Shown piece by piece: positions 45,441 through 54,053 of a stretch of 64,000 nucleotides of DNA (within the stretch, counting starts at the first letter, position 1; every line of letters starts with the position of its first letter). The notes under the pieces were generated by a model. That model worked only from the letters and a program-made list of their open reading frames with translations, did not search any database and was not told the origin of the DNA. Source of the stretch: Kribbella qitaiheensis. GTDB lineage: Bacteria > Actinomycetota > Actinomycetes > Propionibacteriales > Kribbellaceae. The position numbers and the translations under genes are program-made. The DNA lies in assembly GCF_014217565.1 (NCBI RefSeq), contig NZ_CP043661.1, positions 2,294,001 through 2,358,000 on the forward strand. The letters run 5' to 3'.

Positions 45441-45902
45441 TCAGACTGGCACACTCACGAGACCGTAGGCCAGGTGGGGAACCGCGTCGCTGAGCCAGTC
45501 CTTGGCGGCCCAGCCGCGGGGGTCAGTCACCCCGAGAGCGGCCATCGGCGCGTCCGTGCCAGCCATCGCCGCGGCACCGGCGATGACGCCGGCGGCGACG
45601 AAGTTCGGGCGGAAACCGAACGCCCTCGCCAACCCGAGAGCGGCGCCGACAGCGAGGCCCGCGGCGAGCCCGGTTAGCGGGCCCAGCCCGCTGACCCGAT
45701 TGCTGCGGCTTTCCTCGTCGCCGCGGATCTCGACGTTGGCGCTGGCGACGAGCTTCTCCACCAGGTCCTCTGGAGTGCTGCTGATCGGACGCCCGCGCAG
45801 GGCCAGATCGAGATAGGTCACGGCGTTGAGCGCCGTCGTACCGGCGGCGCCGGCAGCTAGCCCGGCTCCAAACCCCTTCCACAGGCTCATCTGTCGGTTC
45901 AT
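45441..45902 (-). CDS. Small Gly/Ala-rich membrane protein, 3' end replaced by IS21 element
   Basis: A 153-aa protein with Gly/Ala-rich hydrophobic segments (WKGFGAGLAAGAAGTTALNA, LTGLAAGLAVGAALGLARAF, FVAAGVIAGAAAMAG). Its natural end is lost: the frame runs into the insertion sequence after HLAYGLV and stops three codons later (SVPV). If the element and one copy of CGAGAC are removed, the frame continues HLAYGLVTAAVVEGLDRG and stops at 42827. Thus about eleven original C-terminal residues are displaced; the protein may still work. The start overlaps the upstream SnoaL-like stop (ATGA). Confidence 0.75.
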   Translation of the reverse strand: MNRQMSLWKGFGAGLAAGAAGTTALNAVTYLDLALRGRPISSTPEDLVEKLVASANVEIRGDEESRSNRVSGLGPLTGLAAGLAVGAALGLARAFGFRPNFVAAGVIAGAAAMAGTDAPMAALGVTDPRGWAAKDWLSDAVPHLAYGLVSVPV

Positions 45903-46171
45903 ACGGCGACCAGTCCGAGCCGGGTCATGCTGCCAAGCTGGTCGCTGCCACCCCAGCGTTCGACGAGCTTGCCGACAACGAACCGGCCGATCTGAAGACC
46001 CCGGACCTTGATCAGATCCTGGTAGCCCGACGGCCCTGGGATCAGACCAGGAGCGGGACCGTCATCGACCGTGCCTACCGCTACCAGGTCATCGAATCCG
46101 TTGAGGTTCCCACTATTGACTGCCTCGCCAAAGACTTCCTGGGCAAGGACGTTGGCCCTCTTGTCCGACAT
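45899..46171 (-). CDS. Short SnoaL-like protein, probable internal deletion
   Basis: A 90-aa protein that looks like both ends of a SnoaL/ester-cyclase fold (usually about 140 aa) without the middle. It starts ANVLAQEVFGEAVNSGNLNG, then FDDLVAVGTVDDG and GPSGYQDLIK, and runs at once into VRGLQIGRFVVGKLVERWGG, which is normally the last strand. Probably non-functional, yet the frame is kept and the gene is coupled to the next by ATGA. Confidence 0.5.
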   Translation of the reverse strand: MSDKRANVLAQEVFGEAVNSGNLNGFDDLVAVGTVDDGPAPGLIPGPSGYQDLIKVRGLQIGRFVVGKLVERWGGSDQLGSMTRLGLVAV

Positions 46172-46591
46172 CGCCTACCAACTCCTTCAGATCGTCAGCC
46201 GAGCGGCCCGGGAACTTGCGCCTAGCAACAAAAGCGCACCCGATTCCGTGGTCAACCATCGACCTAGTCGTGCCAACACTTGTCCGTTCGGTACCCATCG
46301 ACGATCACCTCAAAAGGGCGATCACCATCGTCAAGCATGGACGACCCGGACACAGGGCTTTCACCGTTTGTCTACTCGCGCCCGGCTGTGCTGTTCGTTC
46401 GGGCGATGTAGCCAACCGTTGAACGCCCTGTCGGAGCGGTACCGCAATAGGTGCTGGGGCGGATGCAAATGTCGACGCGAGGTGGCGGCACGATGTGGCT
46501 TTCGGCCACTTTGGCGTCCGAACTCTCGCGTCAGACGAACGCCTGCCGGCCACTCGGTGGAGTGACCGGCTGGGCTTGGACGGTGCCGTGA
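46172..46591. other. Intergenic region, no gene seen
   Basis: About 420 bases between the SnoaL-like start and the ferritin-like stop. Open frames present have no ribosome site or family. It must hold the promoter of the SnoaL-like/membrane pair; no specific boxes were assigned. Confidence 0.5.
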
Positions 46592-47221
46592 TCAGTAGGT
46601 GATTGCGGCAACGACCTTGTCGGGGTTCACCAGGAAAGGTGCGACCGCGGCCAGGACGTTGCTCTTGGACGCGCCCTTTTCAAAGGACCCCATGTAGACG
46701 CCCCCTTCGGCCTTGAGACCGAGCAGGTTGCCGACCACAGCGGCATGGCGGGCCTCGACGCCGAAGATGCCGGCCGCGGCCTGGAGAATCATCTTGTTCT
46801 TGATGAACCCGGCCGCTCCGAGATAGGCGCCGACGCCCTTGTTCTCGAAGATGTGCGCGGTGGTCAGGTAGCTCTTGCGGCTGTCGAAGGCACCGCCGTA
46901 GTCGACGGCCGGGGCGCCGACCGGGGTACCGCCGAGCTTTTGGATCGTGGCGGTCAGCGTCGCGACGTGCGAGGCCTCGTCGGCGCCGATCTGCATCAGG
47001 TACTGCTTCTCCTTGCCCGTCACCAGGTTCGCCTTGTTGCCCTGGCGGTAGAACTCGGCCTCCAGGTACTCCAGCGTGAGCGCGTAGTTCAGGACCTCGA
47101 TGTCGCTGTTGAAGTCCTTCGCGGAGGCGAGGTGGAACCCGTTGTTCAGGGCCCCGATTGCGACGCCGGCCGGTACTGCGGAGGCGTTGCCGTGGATGAG
47201 ATCGGCAGTTGTGTCAGTCAT
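46592..47221 (-). CDS. Ferritin-like domain protein, cytosolic
   Basis: A 209-aa protein of the ferritin-like group (Pfam Ferritin_2 type). Metal-ligand helices show as NYALTLEYLEAEFYRQG, then ADEASHVATL and IFGVEARHAAVVGNLL: paired E and ExxH motifs in a four-helix bundle. No signal peptide. Strong AGGAGG site before ATG 47221. It forms a pair with the Tat-type relative just upstream. Related proteins occur in desiccation or oxidative-stress clusters in actinobacteria. Confidence 0.85.
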   Translation of the reverse strand: MTDTTADLIHGNASAVPAGVAIGALNNGFHLASAKDFNSDIEVLNYALTLEYLEAEFYRQGNKANLVTGKEKQYLMQIGADEASHVATLTATIQKLGGTPVGAPAVDYGGAFDSRKSYLTTAHIFENKGVGAYLGAAGFIKNKMILQAAAGIFGVEARHAAVVGNLLGLKAEGGVYMGSFEKGASKSNVLAAVAPFLVNPDKVVAAITY

Positions 47222-47233
47222 GTGCTGGTCCTC

Positions 47234-47893
47234 CTACTTCGCGATGAAGGGCATGGCGGCCTTGAGGACCGCGCCCATCGGAAGGTTGGCCTCGATCGGC
47301 GCCGGGAACGGGTTCCCGCCGGTGATCTGGGCGATGATGGCCGCGTGCCGGGACTCGACCCCGGCGATGGAGGCTGCGGCGGCGAGCAGGGCCGGGTCCT
47401 TCACCAGCGTGACCTGACCGTGGTAGGCCTTGACGCCGAGCTCTTCGAACGTGCCGGCAGTCTTCAGGAACGCTGCGCGGCTGGTGAAAGTGCCGGCCGG
47501 GAATTTCACCTTCGGCTGCGCGACCGGCTTGCCGCCCAGGTCGGTGATGGTCTTGCGCACCGTGGCCACGTGGTCGGTCTCGTGCTGCTGGATCGGGTCG
47601 ATCAGCTCCAGGTCGCGGCCCTTGAGCAGTTTAGCCTTCAACCCGGCGGTGTAGAACGCCGCCTCGAGGTACTCCAGGGTGAGGGCGTAGTTGAGGATGT
47701 CGAGATCGGACTTGGCGGCATCGTTCTTGAAGCCACGGTCGGCGTTGCCGAAGGCGACCGGGTCGCCGGGGCGGGTGGCGACGTAGGTGACGCCGACGCC
47801 GATGAGGGCTGCATTGCGCAGGAAGCTGCGCCTGCTGTGCTCGTCGGCGAATTCGAGTACCGGACGGCCCCCGAAGATCTTGTTGATACCCAT
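47234..47893 (-). CDS. Ferritin-like domain protein with Tat-like signal
   Basis: A 219-aa paralogue of the next gene. SRRSFLRNAALIGVGVTYVA is a twin-arginine-type export segment at residues 20-39. The bundle motifs NYALTLEYLEAAFYTAG, QQHETDHVATVRK and IAGVESRHAAIIAQI follow. AAGGAG precedes ATG 47893. Exported and cytosolic ferritin-like proteins in tandem, 12 bases apart, suggest one transcript. Confidence 0.87.
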   Translation of the reverse strand: MGINKIFGGRPVLEFADEHSRRSFLRNAALIGVGVTYVATRPGDPVAFGNADRGFKNDAAKSDLDILNYALTLEYLEAAFYTAGLKAKLLKGRDLELIDPIQQHETDHVATVRKTITDLGGKPVAQPKVKFPAGTFTSRAAFLKTAGTFEELGVKAYHGQVTLVKDPALLAAAASIAGVESRHAAIIAQITGGNPFPAPIEANLPMGAVLKAAMPFIAK

Positions 47894-47951
47894 GACTCTC
47901 CTTCAGTGCAATCGATCCGGAAGCGTCTGCTCCCGGCTCACTGCCGGACTG

Positions 47952-48671
47952 TTACCTATTGGTCGGCCCTCCTTCCACCGCGCGTGCCTGAACGACGATG
48001 CGCTGGTAGTGGGCGGTCAGGGGGTTACAGGCGAACAAGGTGATGAGCTTGTCGGCCGGCTTGGTGGGTTGGCGCAACACGAACTGCACGTAGCCGGACT
48101 CGGGCACGATCGTGTTCGCGATCACCTTGTACGTCATCGTGCGGTCGCCAACGGTGACCCGGATCGGATCGCCCGACTTGAGCCGCTCGAGGTGCAGGAA
48201 CGGCTTCTCGTTGGTGCTCCGGTGGCCGCTGACGACGCTGTTGCCGGGACTACCGGGCAGCGGAGTGCCGGGCCAGTGGCCGACACCGTGGACCAGGGCT
48301 GCTTCGTCGACGCCGTTGTTGAGCTGCTGGTCGACACCCAACTTGGGGATCACCAGCCGCCCGAGCCGCAACTGCTCGCCGGGCTTGGCCTTGATCGCCT
48401 CGATCGGCACGCCCTGCGCGGGGTTGTCACCAGAGCTGAACTGAGGCTCGACCGGCTTCCCGTCGCGCAACTGATCCAGCATCCGGTCCACGAGGGCGGG
48501 ATCAGCAGAACTGGCCGCCGAACCAGGCTGGGTCTGTCCGGTCGGCGGCCCGGCACTCTGCGACGCACTGGTGGAGCTGTCGGGTCCGAAGACGACCACG
48601 CCGACGACCACCAACGCGGCGAACCCGCTGCTCGCGGCCACCCAGCGCCAGACCGGCTTCCATCCCCTCAT
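47952..48671 (-). CDS. Sortase, class E-like
   Basis: A 239-aa membrane-anchored transpeptidase. One N-terminal transmembrane segment (WVAASSGFAALVVVGVVVFG), a Ser/Gly linker, then the sortase beta-barrel: catalytic His in VVSGHRST and catalytic Cys in LITLFACNPLTAHYQRIVV, with Arg in the same stretch. The class E-like branch is typical of actinobacteria and anchors LAXTG-type proteins. No LPxTG substrate gene is seen next to it. Confidence 0.88.
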   Translation of the reverse strand: MRGWKPVWRWVAASSGFAALVVVGVVVFGPDSSTSASQSAGPPTGQTQPGSAASSADPALVDRMLDQLRDGKPVEPQFSSGDNPAQGVPIEAIKAKPGEQLRLGRLVIPKLGVDQQLNNGVDEAALVHGVGHWPGTPLPGSPGNSVVSGHRSTNEKPFLHLERLKSGDPIRVTVGDRTMTYKVIANTIVPESGYVQFVLRQPTKPADKLITLFACNPLTAHYQRIVVQARAVEGGPTNR

Positions 48672-48887
48672 CGGATCTCACCGCCGCTGCGGCGAGATGT
48701 CGTCGATGGGAACTCGCTGCCGGTCGTGGCTTCTACTGTCGACGGTCTCAAAGGAATCACCTCCACGGTGTTCGGAGCTATAGGCACCCCGGATGGGAGA
48801 CGGCGCGGGCCTATTTCGCCGTCCGGCCGCAGCCGATCTGGCCGCGGCCGATCTGGCCGCCGCCAAGCAGCGAACGACCGACGCAGA

Positions 48888-49394
48888 TCATCGACACCGC
48901 GACGCGGCCTCATCACCTTGTCGCGGTCTGGGAGCTATCCCTGGTGGATTGAAAGCCGGTCGCCTGCGAGATTCGCGACGCGGGGCCCCTCGAGGTCCAC
49001 CTTTGGTCGGTGGCGCTGCGGTGACGATGGACAGAACCTCGAGGTCGTTCACGATGCCCGCGTCCATCAGGGCGTCGAGAACCTCCGGGTTCGTCGCGAC
49101 TACTTGCAGGCGGCAACGATTGGTCCAGGACCGTTGCAGAGCTTCCCGGAGGACTGCTGGCAGGTCCTCTCCCAGACCGTCGGTCTTGTCGAGGTTCAGC
49201 TGCACCACCCCGGCACTGAGGTCGCACGCATCCAGCAGCACCTCCCGCAACTGTGCCGTGTAGTGGTGGTTCAAGGTGCCGGCTACGTCGATGACCAGCA
49301 GGCCATCGGCTACCTGCAGGCAGATCTGGGTCGCTCGTCGAGCCGCCGTCTCGGCCACCGGCTGGCGAACCTTCGGGGTGAAGGTTGACGACAT
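48888..49394 (-). CDS. STAS-domain anti-sigma factor antagonist-like protein
   Basis: A 168-aa protein with a STAS domain at residues about 25-120: LLVIDVAGTLNHHYTAQLRE, then VVQLNLDKTDGLGEDLPAVL and RLQVVATNPEVLDALMDAG. The phosphorylatable Ser/Thr normally found in the D-(L/M)-S motif is not obvious. A basic Pro/Arg tail follows. AAGGAG before ATG 49394. Similar to the STAS gene at 58170-58643. Confidence 0.75.
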   Translation of the reverse strand: MSSTFTPKVRQPVAETAARRATQICLQVADGLLVIDVAGTLNHHYTAQLREVLLDACDLSAGVVQLNLDKTDGLGEDLPAVLREALQRSWTNRCRLQVVATNPEVLDALMDAGIVNDLEVLSIVTAAPPTKGGPRGAPRRESRRRPAFNPPGIAPRPRQGDEAASRCR

Positions 49395-49481
49395 GGCCTC
49401 TCCTTGCAACCGGAACGCACCCGTCATTGGTGATGGGGCCGACCCGGATCCGCTGACCCGTGTCGGTCAGCTATCTGAGGT

Positions 49482-50078
49482 TCAGTTCGGGGCCCGGGCA
49501 GGGAGCTCGTGGTGTTCGGCAGGCCGTCGATCGCTCGCCGGCATTCGAGCAGACCTGACTTCAGCAGCCCGGCCCGCCGTGGCCGGCGTGACATCCAGCA
49601 AGTCGGCGGCTTCGCGGTAGGAATGGTCACCGAAGACGGTCAGCGCCAAGACACCCCGCTGGTGGCGCGACAAGACGCTGAACCCACGGCTTGCCGCCAC
49701 CCCCAGCCCCGACTGCGGCTGGACCCCTCCGCCAGCCGCGGCCGATGCCTGAGAGGAGCCGCGGGGGCGCACGCAGTGGGTGTAGGTCAGCCGGGCGAGT
49801 TGGTGACGCAGACTGCCGGACGGGTCAGCGTTGCCGTAGCCGGTGCAGGCCTGGACCACAGCCTCGACGACGGCCGACTCGGCGGCTTCGCGGTCACTCG
49901 AGACCGCGCAGGCCAAGTTGAGCAGCGCTAGGCCGTGCAGGTCGTAGATCTGCGCGATCGAGGCGTCGTCGCCGCCTCGCGCCGACGTCAGCAGCCGGCG
50001 GTCGCCCGCGGCGTTCTGCTGATGGTGCGTCGCGAGGGGCGTGGAGGCTGGCCGTCGGTGTCGCAGCGATACGGACAT
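49482..50078 (-). CDS. Sigma-70-like protein, degenerate
   Basis: A 198-aa protein that resembles an ECF-type sigma factor in layout: AQIYDLHGLALLNLACAVSS in the place of region 2, and SVLSRHQRGVLALTVFGDHS, then REAADLLDVTPATAGRAA as the region 4 helix-turn-helix. It matches the N-terminal sigma-like part of the fusion at 59546. The core-binding part is poorly conserved, so it may be a regulator rather than a sigma factor. ATG 50078 is chosen over the longer frame. Confidence 0.65.
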   Translation of the reverse strand: MSVSLRHRRPASTPLATHHQQNAAGDRRLLTSARGGDDASIAQIYDLHGLALLNLACAVSSDREAAESAVVEAVVQACTGYGNADPSGSLRHQLARLTYTHCVRPRGSSQASAAAGGGVQPQSGLGVAASRGFSVLSRHQRGVLALTVFGDHSYREAADLLDVTPATAGRAAEVRSARMPASDRRPAEHHELPARAPN

Positions 50079-50314
50079 GACAATGCCCCGATCCGGGGTA
50101 GATACATCGGCTCGATGCGCTACCGGGGTCCGAGGCAGCACCACTCGAAGAGTGTTTGTACGCATAACGAAACCACGCCAAGGGCGCCCTGCGCAACTCT
50201 CGTCACCGTTCCGGTATCAGCCGGCATGGCCCTGGGAGGGTGGTCGACGGACGCCCTGCTTAGCGGACTGAGCAGTGTTGTATCGGCGATTGCCGTCGCT
50301 CGATATCCGGAGGC

Positions 50315-51088
50315 TCAAGTTGACGGCTGCACACTGGCTGGGCGTCCTCGGGTCATTTGAGCGATGTCACTGTTAGACGGTGGGGCTGATCGCCCGGGAA
50401 GGTTGCGGGTGGCAATCAACCTGAGTGCGACGGTGTGCAGCTTGATGTTGTTGTCTTGGGAGTAGCGGCGCAAGGTCGCGAACGCCTGTTCGTCGTCGAG
50501 ACTGTAGCGCTCCATCAGGATCCCCATCGCCTGCCCGATCAGTTTGCGGGCATCGGCTGCCTGGTGCAGCGTCTCCTCGTGCCGGGCTGTGCCCATCGCG
50601 ATCGCGGCGTGCAGGCCCAGGATGTGAGCGATCGCCTCGTCCCCGGCGTCGAACGCATCCGGTCCGGAACTGCCAAAGGTCAGTACGCCGGTGGTGCGCT
50701 GCCCGGTGCGCAGCGGCACCTGCAGGACGGTCCGCAGCCCCAGCTCACAGGTCTTGGTGGCCCACTCGGGCCACCGCGCATCTGTGGTGCTGTCGCGGAC
50801 CAGGACGGGGATGCCGTCGGCGAGGGCCACGATCAGCGGACCGTCACCGGTGTCCATCTGTAACTGGGAGACGGTCTCCATGATCGGATCGGTAACGGCA
50901 GCGATCGCGGGCCTCCCGCTGCGGTGAGCCAGTACCATCGCGGCGTGACTGCAGCCGACCGCGGGCAGTACGAACTGCAGGACCGCCGCGGCCGTGTGTT
51001 CCACACCGACGGATTCGTAGAGTTCCATTGCCAGGTCGGCGAAAACATCAGATGTGTTGTCGATAGTGCCGTGACCGGTGCCGCTCAT
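50315..51088 (-). CDS. GAF-ANTAR two-domain regulator
   Basis: A 257-aa protein. The GAF sensor domain (residues about 15-170) holds GDGPLIVALADGIPVLVRD and LGLRTVLQVPLRTGQRTTGV. The C-terminal ANTAR domain (about 175-235) reads ARKLIGQAMGILMERYSLDD, then EQAFATLRRYSQDNNIKLHT. ANTAR domains bind paired RNA hairpins and prevent transcription termination. AGGAGAGG lies upstream. It has the best-preserved ANTAR domain of the minus-strand set. Confidence 0.9.
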   Translation of the reverse strand: MSGTGHGTIDNTSDVFADLAMELYESVGVEHTAAAVLQFVLPAVGCSHAAMVLAHRSGRPAIAAVTDPIMETVSQLQMDTGDGPLIVALADGIPVLVRDSTTDARWPEWATKTCELGLRTVLQVPLRTGQRTTGVLTFGSSGPDAFDAGDEAIAHILGLHAAIAMGTARHEETLHQAADARKLIGQAMGILMERYSLDDEQAFATLRRYSQDNNIKLHTVALRLIATRNLPGRSAPPSNSDIAQMTRGRPASVQPST

Positions 51089-51280
51089 CGCTAGGCCTCT
51101 CCTGCTTATCGGGCCCCGTTGGACCCGCCCGCCCCAACTCGGCCGACTCTGCCCCCATCATGCGCCTCGCCCGGCTGTCCGGCGTCATCATCGTCGAACA
51201 GATCTTCACGATTGGGCCATGCGCAGGCGTATCCCGTACACCGCTCTTCGCGTGAAGTCCTGAGGACTGCGCGTACCAGG

Positions 51281-52001
51281 TCAGTGAGCGAGGATGGCGG
51301 CTTTGTCGAGTGAGCCACCGATGATGGCATTGGCCACAGCGGTGAGGGTCTGGCTATTGCTGCGGGCGTAGGAACGCATCGCGGCGAACGCTTCGCCGAG
51401 TGGCAGCCCGGCCCGTTCGGCAAGCATGCCTTTGGCCTGTTCAATCAGGATCCGGCTGTTCAGCGCGTGCTGGAGCTGCTCGGCCAGCACCTCCCGCTCC
51501 CGCACAGCCCGCTCGTGGAGCAGGCCGATGGTGGCCATGTCGGCCAGCGCCTGCCCCAGCTTGAGGTCTTCGGCTGTCAGGGCAGCGGTGCCGGTGCTGA
51601 ACAGGTTCATCGCGCCGATCACTTCACCGCGCAGCCGCAGCGGCAGCGCGTGCGCTGCCCCGTACCCGGCGGCGAGCGCCGCCGCGGCGAACTGGGGCCA
51701 CCGTCCCGCGGTCAGGTCGACGTTGACTACCGGTTGACCGGTCCGGAAACAGTCCACGCAGGGGCCTTGGCTGTGCTCGAGTTCGAATAACTCCAGCAGC
51801 TCGGCCTGCTCATCGGAGGAGGCCATGAAGTGAAGGTCGCCGCGCTGGTCGGCCAGCATCAACCCGGGCCGTGTCCACGGCGAGCAACTCGACGCTGACC
51901 TCGGCCAAGGTGGCGAGCAGGTCGACCAGGTCGAACTCGGCGGTCAAGGTATCGGCCAGCTCGACGAAGACCTCCGCCAAGCGTTCTTCGCGTTGCGTCA
52001 T
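51281..52001 (-). CDS. GAF-ANTAR regulator, one-base frameshift
   Basis: Starts at ATG 52001 (TQREERLAEVFVELADTLTA) and changes frame near 51865. Removing one C from GGCCCGGG gives DTAGLMLADQRGDLHFMAS, matching the intact paralogue at 61764 (DAAGLILADQRGVLHVMAS). Total length 721 bases equals 240 codons plus one. The rest is a full GAF domain and an ANTAR-type end (QLQHALNSRILIEQAKGMLA, ERAGLPLGEAFAAMRSYARS). Either a recent pseudogene or a sequence error. Confidence 0.8.
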
Positions 52002-52071
52002 TTCGTCGTCTTCCTTTCAGTGCCCTGGGGGCTGTGCCTGTTCCAGTCGATCGTTATCGGCCGGGTGGTCG

Positions 52072-52776
52072 TCACTGGTGGAACCGTAACCGCCGGGCCA
52101 CCACATCGACCGCCACGTCGGTGACCGGCCGTTCCAGCGCGTACGAGCGGGCGCGCAGCATCACCAACGCCTCAGCCAGTCCGGCATCCAGCTGTGCAGC
52201 GATCATGCCGGTCGCCTGATGCACCACCGTGCGGTAACCGATCGCCTCGGCCAGCAGCGGATGCAGCTCCTCGGCATCGGCCTGTAGATGCAGCAAGATC
52301 GTCGTTGCCGCGTCAGCAAAGGCCAGCGCCTCAGTGACCTCGGCATCACCGAGCACTCCGGTCTGGTCGCGGTACAGGTCCAGCACACCCACCCGGATGC
52401 CGCCGACCTGCAACGGGAACGCGAACACCGCCCGCACGCCGGCTTCCAGCGCACCCGCGGTGAACCCCGGCCACCTAGCCGCCCCGGTCCGCTCCAGGTC
52501 CGGATGCAGCACCGGCCGACCGGTCGTGGACGACTCCACACACGGCCCCTCGCCAAGGGTGAACTGCAACTCCTCCAGCACCCGGGCCGGGCCATCGGTC
52601 GCCGCGAGCATCGACCCCGGCCCCGTATTGGTCATCCACACCAATCCGACACCGGTCACGGGCAGCGCTGCGGCACACGCCTCGACCAGCAGCGAAGGAA
52701 GGCCGCCCGCCTGGGCGCCTGTGAACGTGGCACGGGTCAGCCCCGACAGGATCTGAGCCGACCGCGCAGTCACCAT
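52072..52776 (-). CDS. GAF-ANTAR regulator
   Basis: A 234-aa protein: GAF domain (LEELQFTLGEGPCVESSTTG, AVFAFPLQVGGIRVGVLDLY) and C-terminal ANTAR-like helices (GYRTVVHQATGMIAAQLDAG, then LAEALVMLRARSYALERPVT). ATG 52776 gives a normal N terminus; the frame extends to 52836. It is closely related to the decayed copy at 52926-53500 and to 60921-61715. Confidence 0.85.
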   Translation of the reverse strand: MVTARSAQILSGLTRATFTGAQAGGLPSLLVEACAAALPVTGVGLVWMTNTGPGSMLAATDGPARVLEELQFTLGEGPCVESSTTGRPVLHPDLERTGAARWPGFTAGALEAGVRAVFAFPLQVGGIRVGVLDLYRDQTGVLGDAEVTEALAFADAATTILLHLQADAEELHPLLAEAIGYRTVVHQATGMIAAQLDAGLAEALVMLRARSYALERPVTDVAVDVVARRLRFHQ

Positions 52777-52925
52777 GGTCACCGCCCCGCCCCGTCGCTG
52801 GTCCAGCCAGCGGCTCGATATTGCATTGATCAACACCCATACCTAAGCACGTCTGCTCCCTTGAGCCCCCAACCCACCCGCGGGTGGGTTGGGAAGGTGA
52901 GCCCGTCACCGGCCCGCGTTCGCCC

Positions 52926-53500
52926 TCAGACATCGAACCGTAACGTCCGGGCGACAAACGTCAGCGGTACGGGCCGGTCAGGTCGACGCCATCGGCCTGC
53001 AGATGCCACAGCCGTCGTCGCCGCCGCCTCAGCGAACGCCAGCGCCTCGGCGATCTCGAGCTCGCTCAAAGGCCCACCCGCTCGCGGTAAGATCCAGCAC
53101 CCCGACCCGGTGACCGCCCAGCTGCAACGGGAACGCAAACACCGCGAACACCCCCGCGTCCAGTGCACCAGACGCGAACACCGGCCACCGGGCCGGTCCA
53201 GTCCGTGTACCAGATCCGGCTGCAGCACCGGCCGCCCCCGTCGACGTCGACTCCACACGGCCCTTCACCAACGGTGAACTACAACTCCTCCATCACCCCG
53301 GGCCATCGCTCGCCGCCAGCATCGACCCTGGCCCCGAATCAGTCGTCCACACCGGCCCGACACCAGTCACCGGCTACGCTGCGGCACACGCCCGCACCAG
53401 TACGCGGCCACCTCGCCTGGCCCTGCACCAGCCGCCGCCCCGGTCAACTCCAACAAGATCTGCGCCGACCGCTCGCTCGCCACTCGCATCACTCACCCTG
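52926..53500 (-). pseudogene. Decayed GAF-ANTAR copy
   Basis: Segments in different frames match the neighbour at 52072: ELQFTVGEGPC, then RWPVFASGALDAGVFAVFAF with PLQLGGHRVGVLDL, then SELEIAEALAFAEAAATTAV. After that the sequence jumps to LTFVARTLRFDV, the last residues of the ANTAR region, so most of the ANTAR domain is deleted. Several frameshifts. A tandem duplicate in decay. Confidence 0.75.
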
Positions 53501-53597
53501 TCGCGGGGTCCGCACGCCAACCGACCGCCTCATACACCCTGGAGGCCAAGTGCTTGGGTAGCTGACCTGGGGGCAGACTTCGCGGGTCGGTGAGGAT

Positions 53598-54053
53598 TTG
53601 GCTGCCGTGGTGCTACTGACGGCCGGCGCGGGTCCCTGCCTGGCGGCGGTCACGGATCAGCTCACGGTGCTGGTGGGCGACACCGTGTCCGATGACCGGT
53701 GGTCGGTGTGGGCCGCACAGCTGGCCGAGCTGGGTCTGCGCAGTGTGCTGGCGATCCCGATCCGCGTCGGCGACGAGATGCTGGGTGTGTTGAACGTGGT
53801 GGCCGCAAAGCCGTACGCGTTCGAGCCCAGGGACGTCGCGATCGCGCACCTACTGGCCCGGCACGCCTCGGTCGCGGTGGCCAGTGCCCGCCAAGAGGAC
53901 ACTTTGCAGCGCGCGGTCGACGCGCGGGGCGTGGTCGGTCAGGCGCTGGGCATCTTGATGGAACGATTCAGCGTCGATGCCGATCGGGCGTTTCTGATCC
54001 TGCGCCGGTCGAGTGGCCCGGGGGAATCGCACCCCCGGGCTCTCACAGAGTAA
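53598..54053 (+). pseudogene. GAF-ANTAR gene truncated by group II intron remnant
   Basis: The frame from TTG 53598 holds the second half of a GAF domain (VGDTVSDDRWSVWAAQLAEL, LGLRSVLAIPIRVGDEMLGV) and the first ANTAR helices (ARGVVGQALGILMERFSVDA, DRAFLILRR). At 54007 it runs into the antisense 3' end of an intron remnant and stops 15 codons later. The N-terminal GAF part is also missing. Its 5' end lies about 100 bases from the end of the decayed copy on the other strand. Confidence 0.75.

Larger units (their letters stand above)
42871..45457 (-). mobile_element. IS21-family insertion sequence with 6-base target duplication
   Basis: Left end TGAGTATGACAACCCCATCT and right end (complement) TGAGTGTGCCAGTCTGATTT are imperfect inverted repeats. 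Both contain internal TTTGATTTGGCCCC-type motifs typical of multiple end sites in IS21 elements. CGAGAC occurs directly outside both ends (42865-42870 and 45458-45463) as target duplication. It carries istA and istB on the minus strand. It interrupts the gene at 45902; see that entry. Confidence 0.9.

Noticed and set aside
48793..49263. Plus-strand 156-aa frame across the STAS gene
   Set aside because: Antisense of the STAS gene, Arg/Ser-rich, no start site.
54009..54050. GC hairpin with seven-base loop considered as a tRNA end
   Set aside because: No acceptor, D or anticodon arm fits; the sequence and its place fit the 3' end of the group II intron remnant better.
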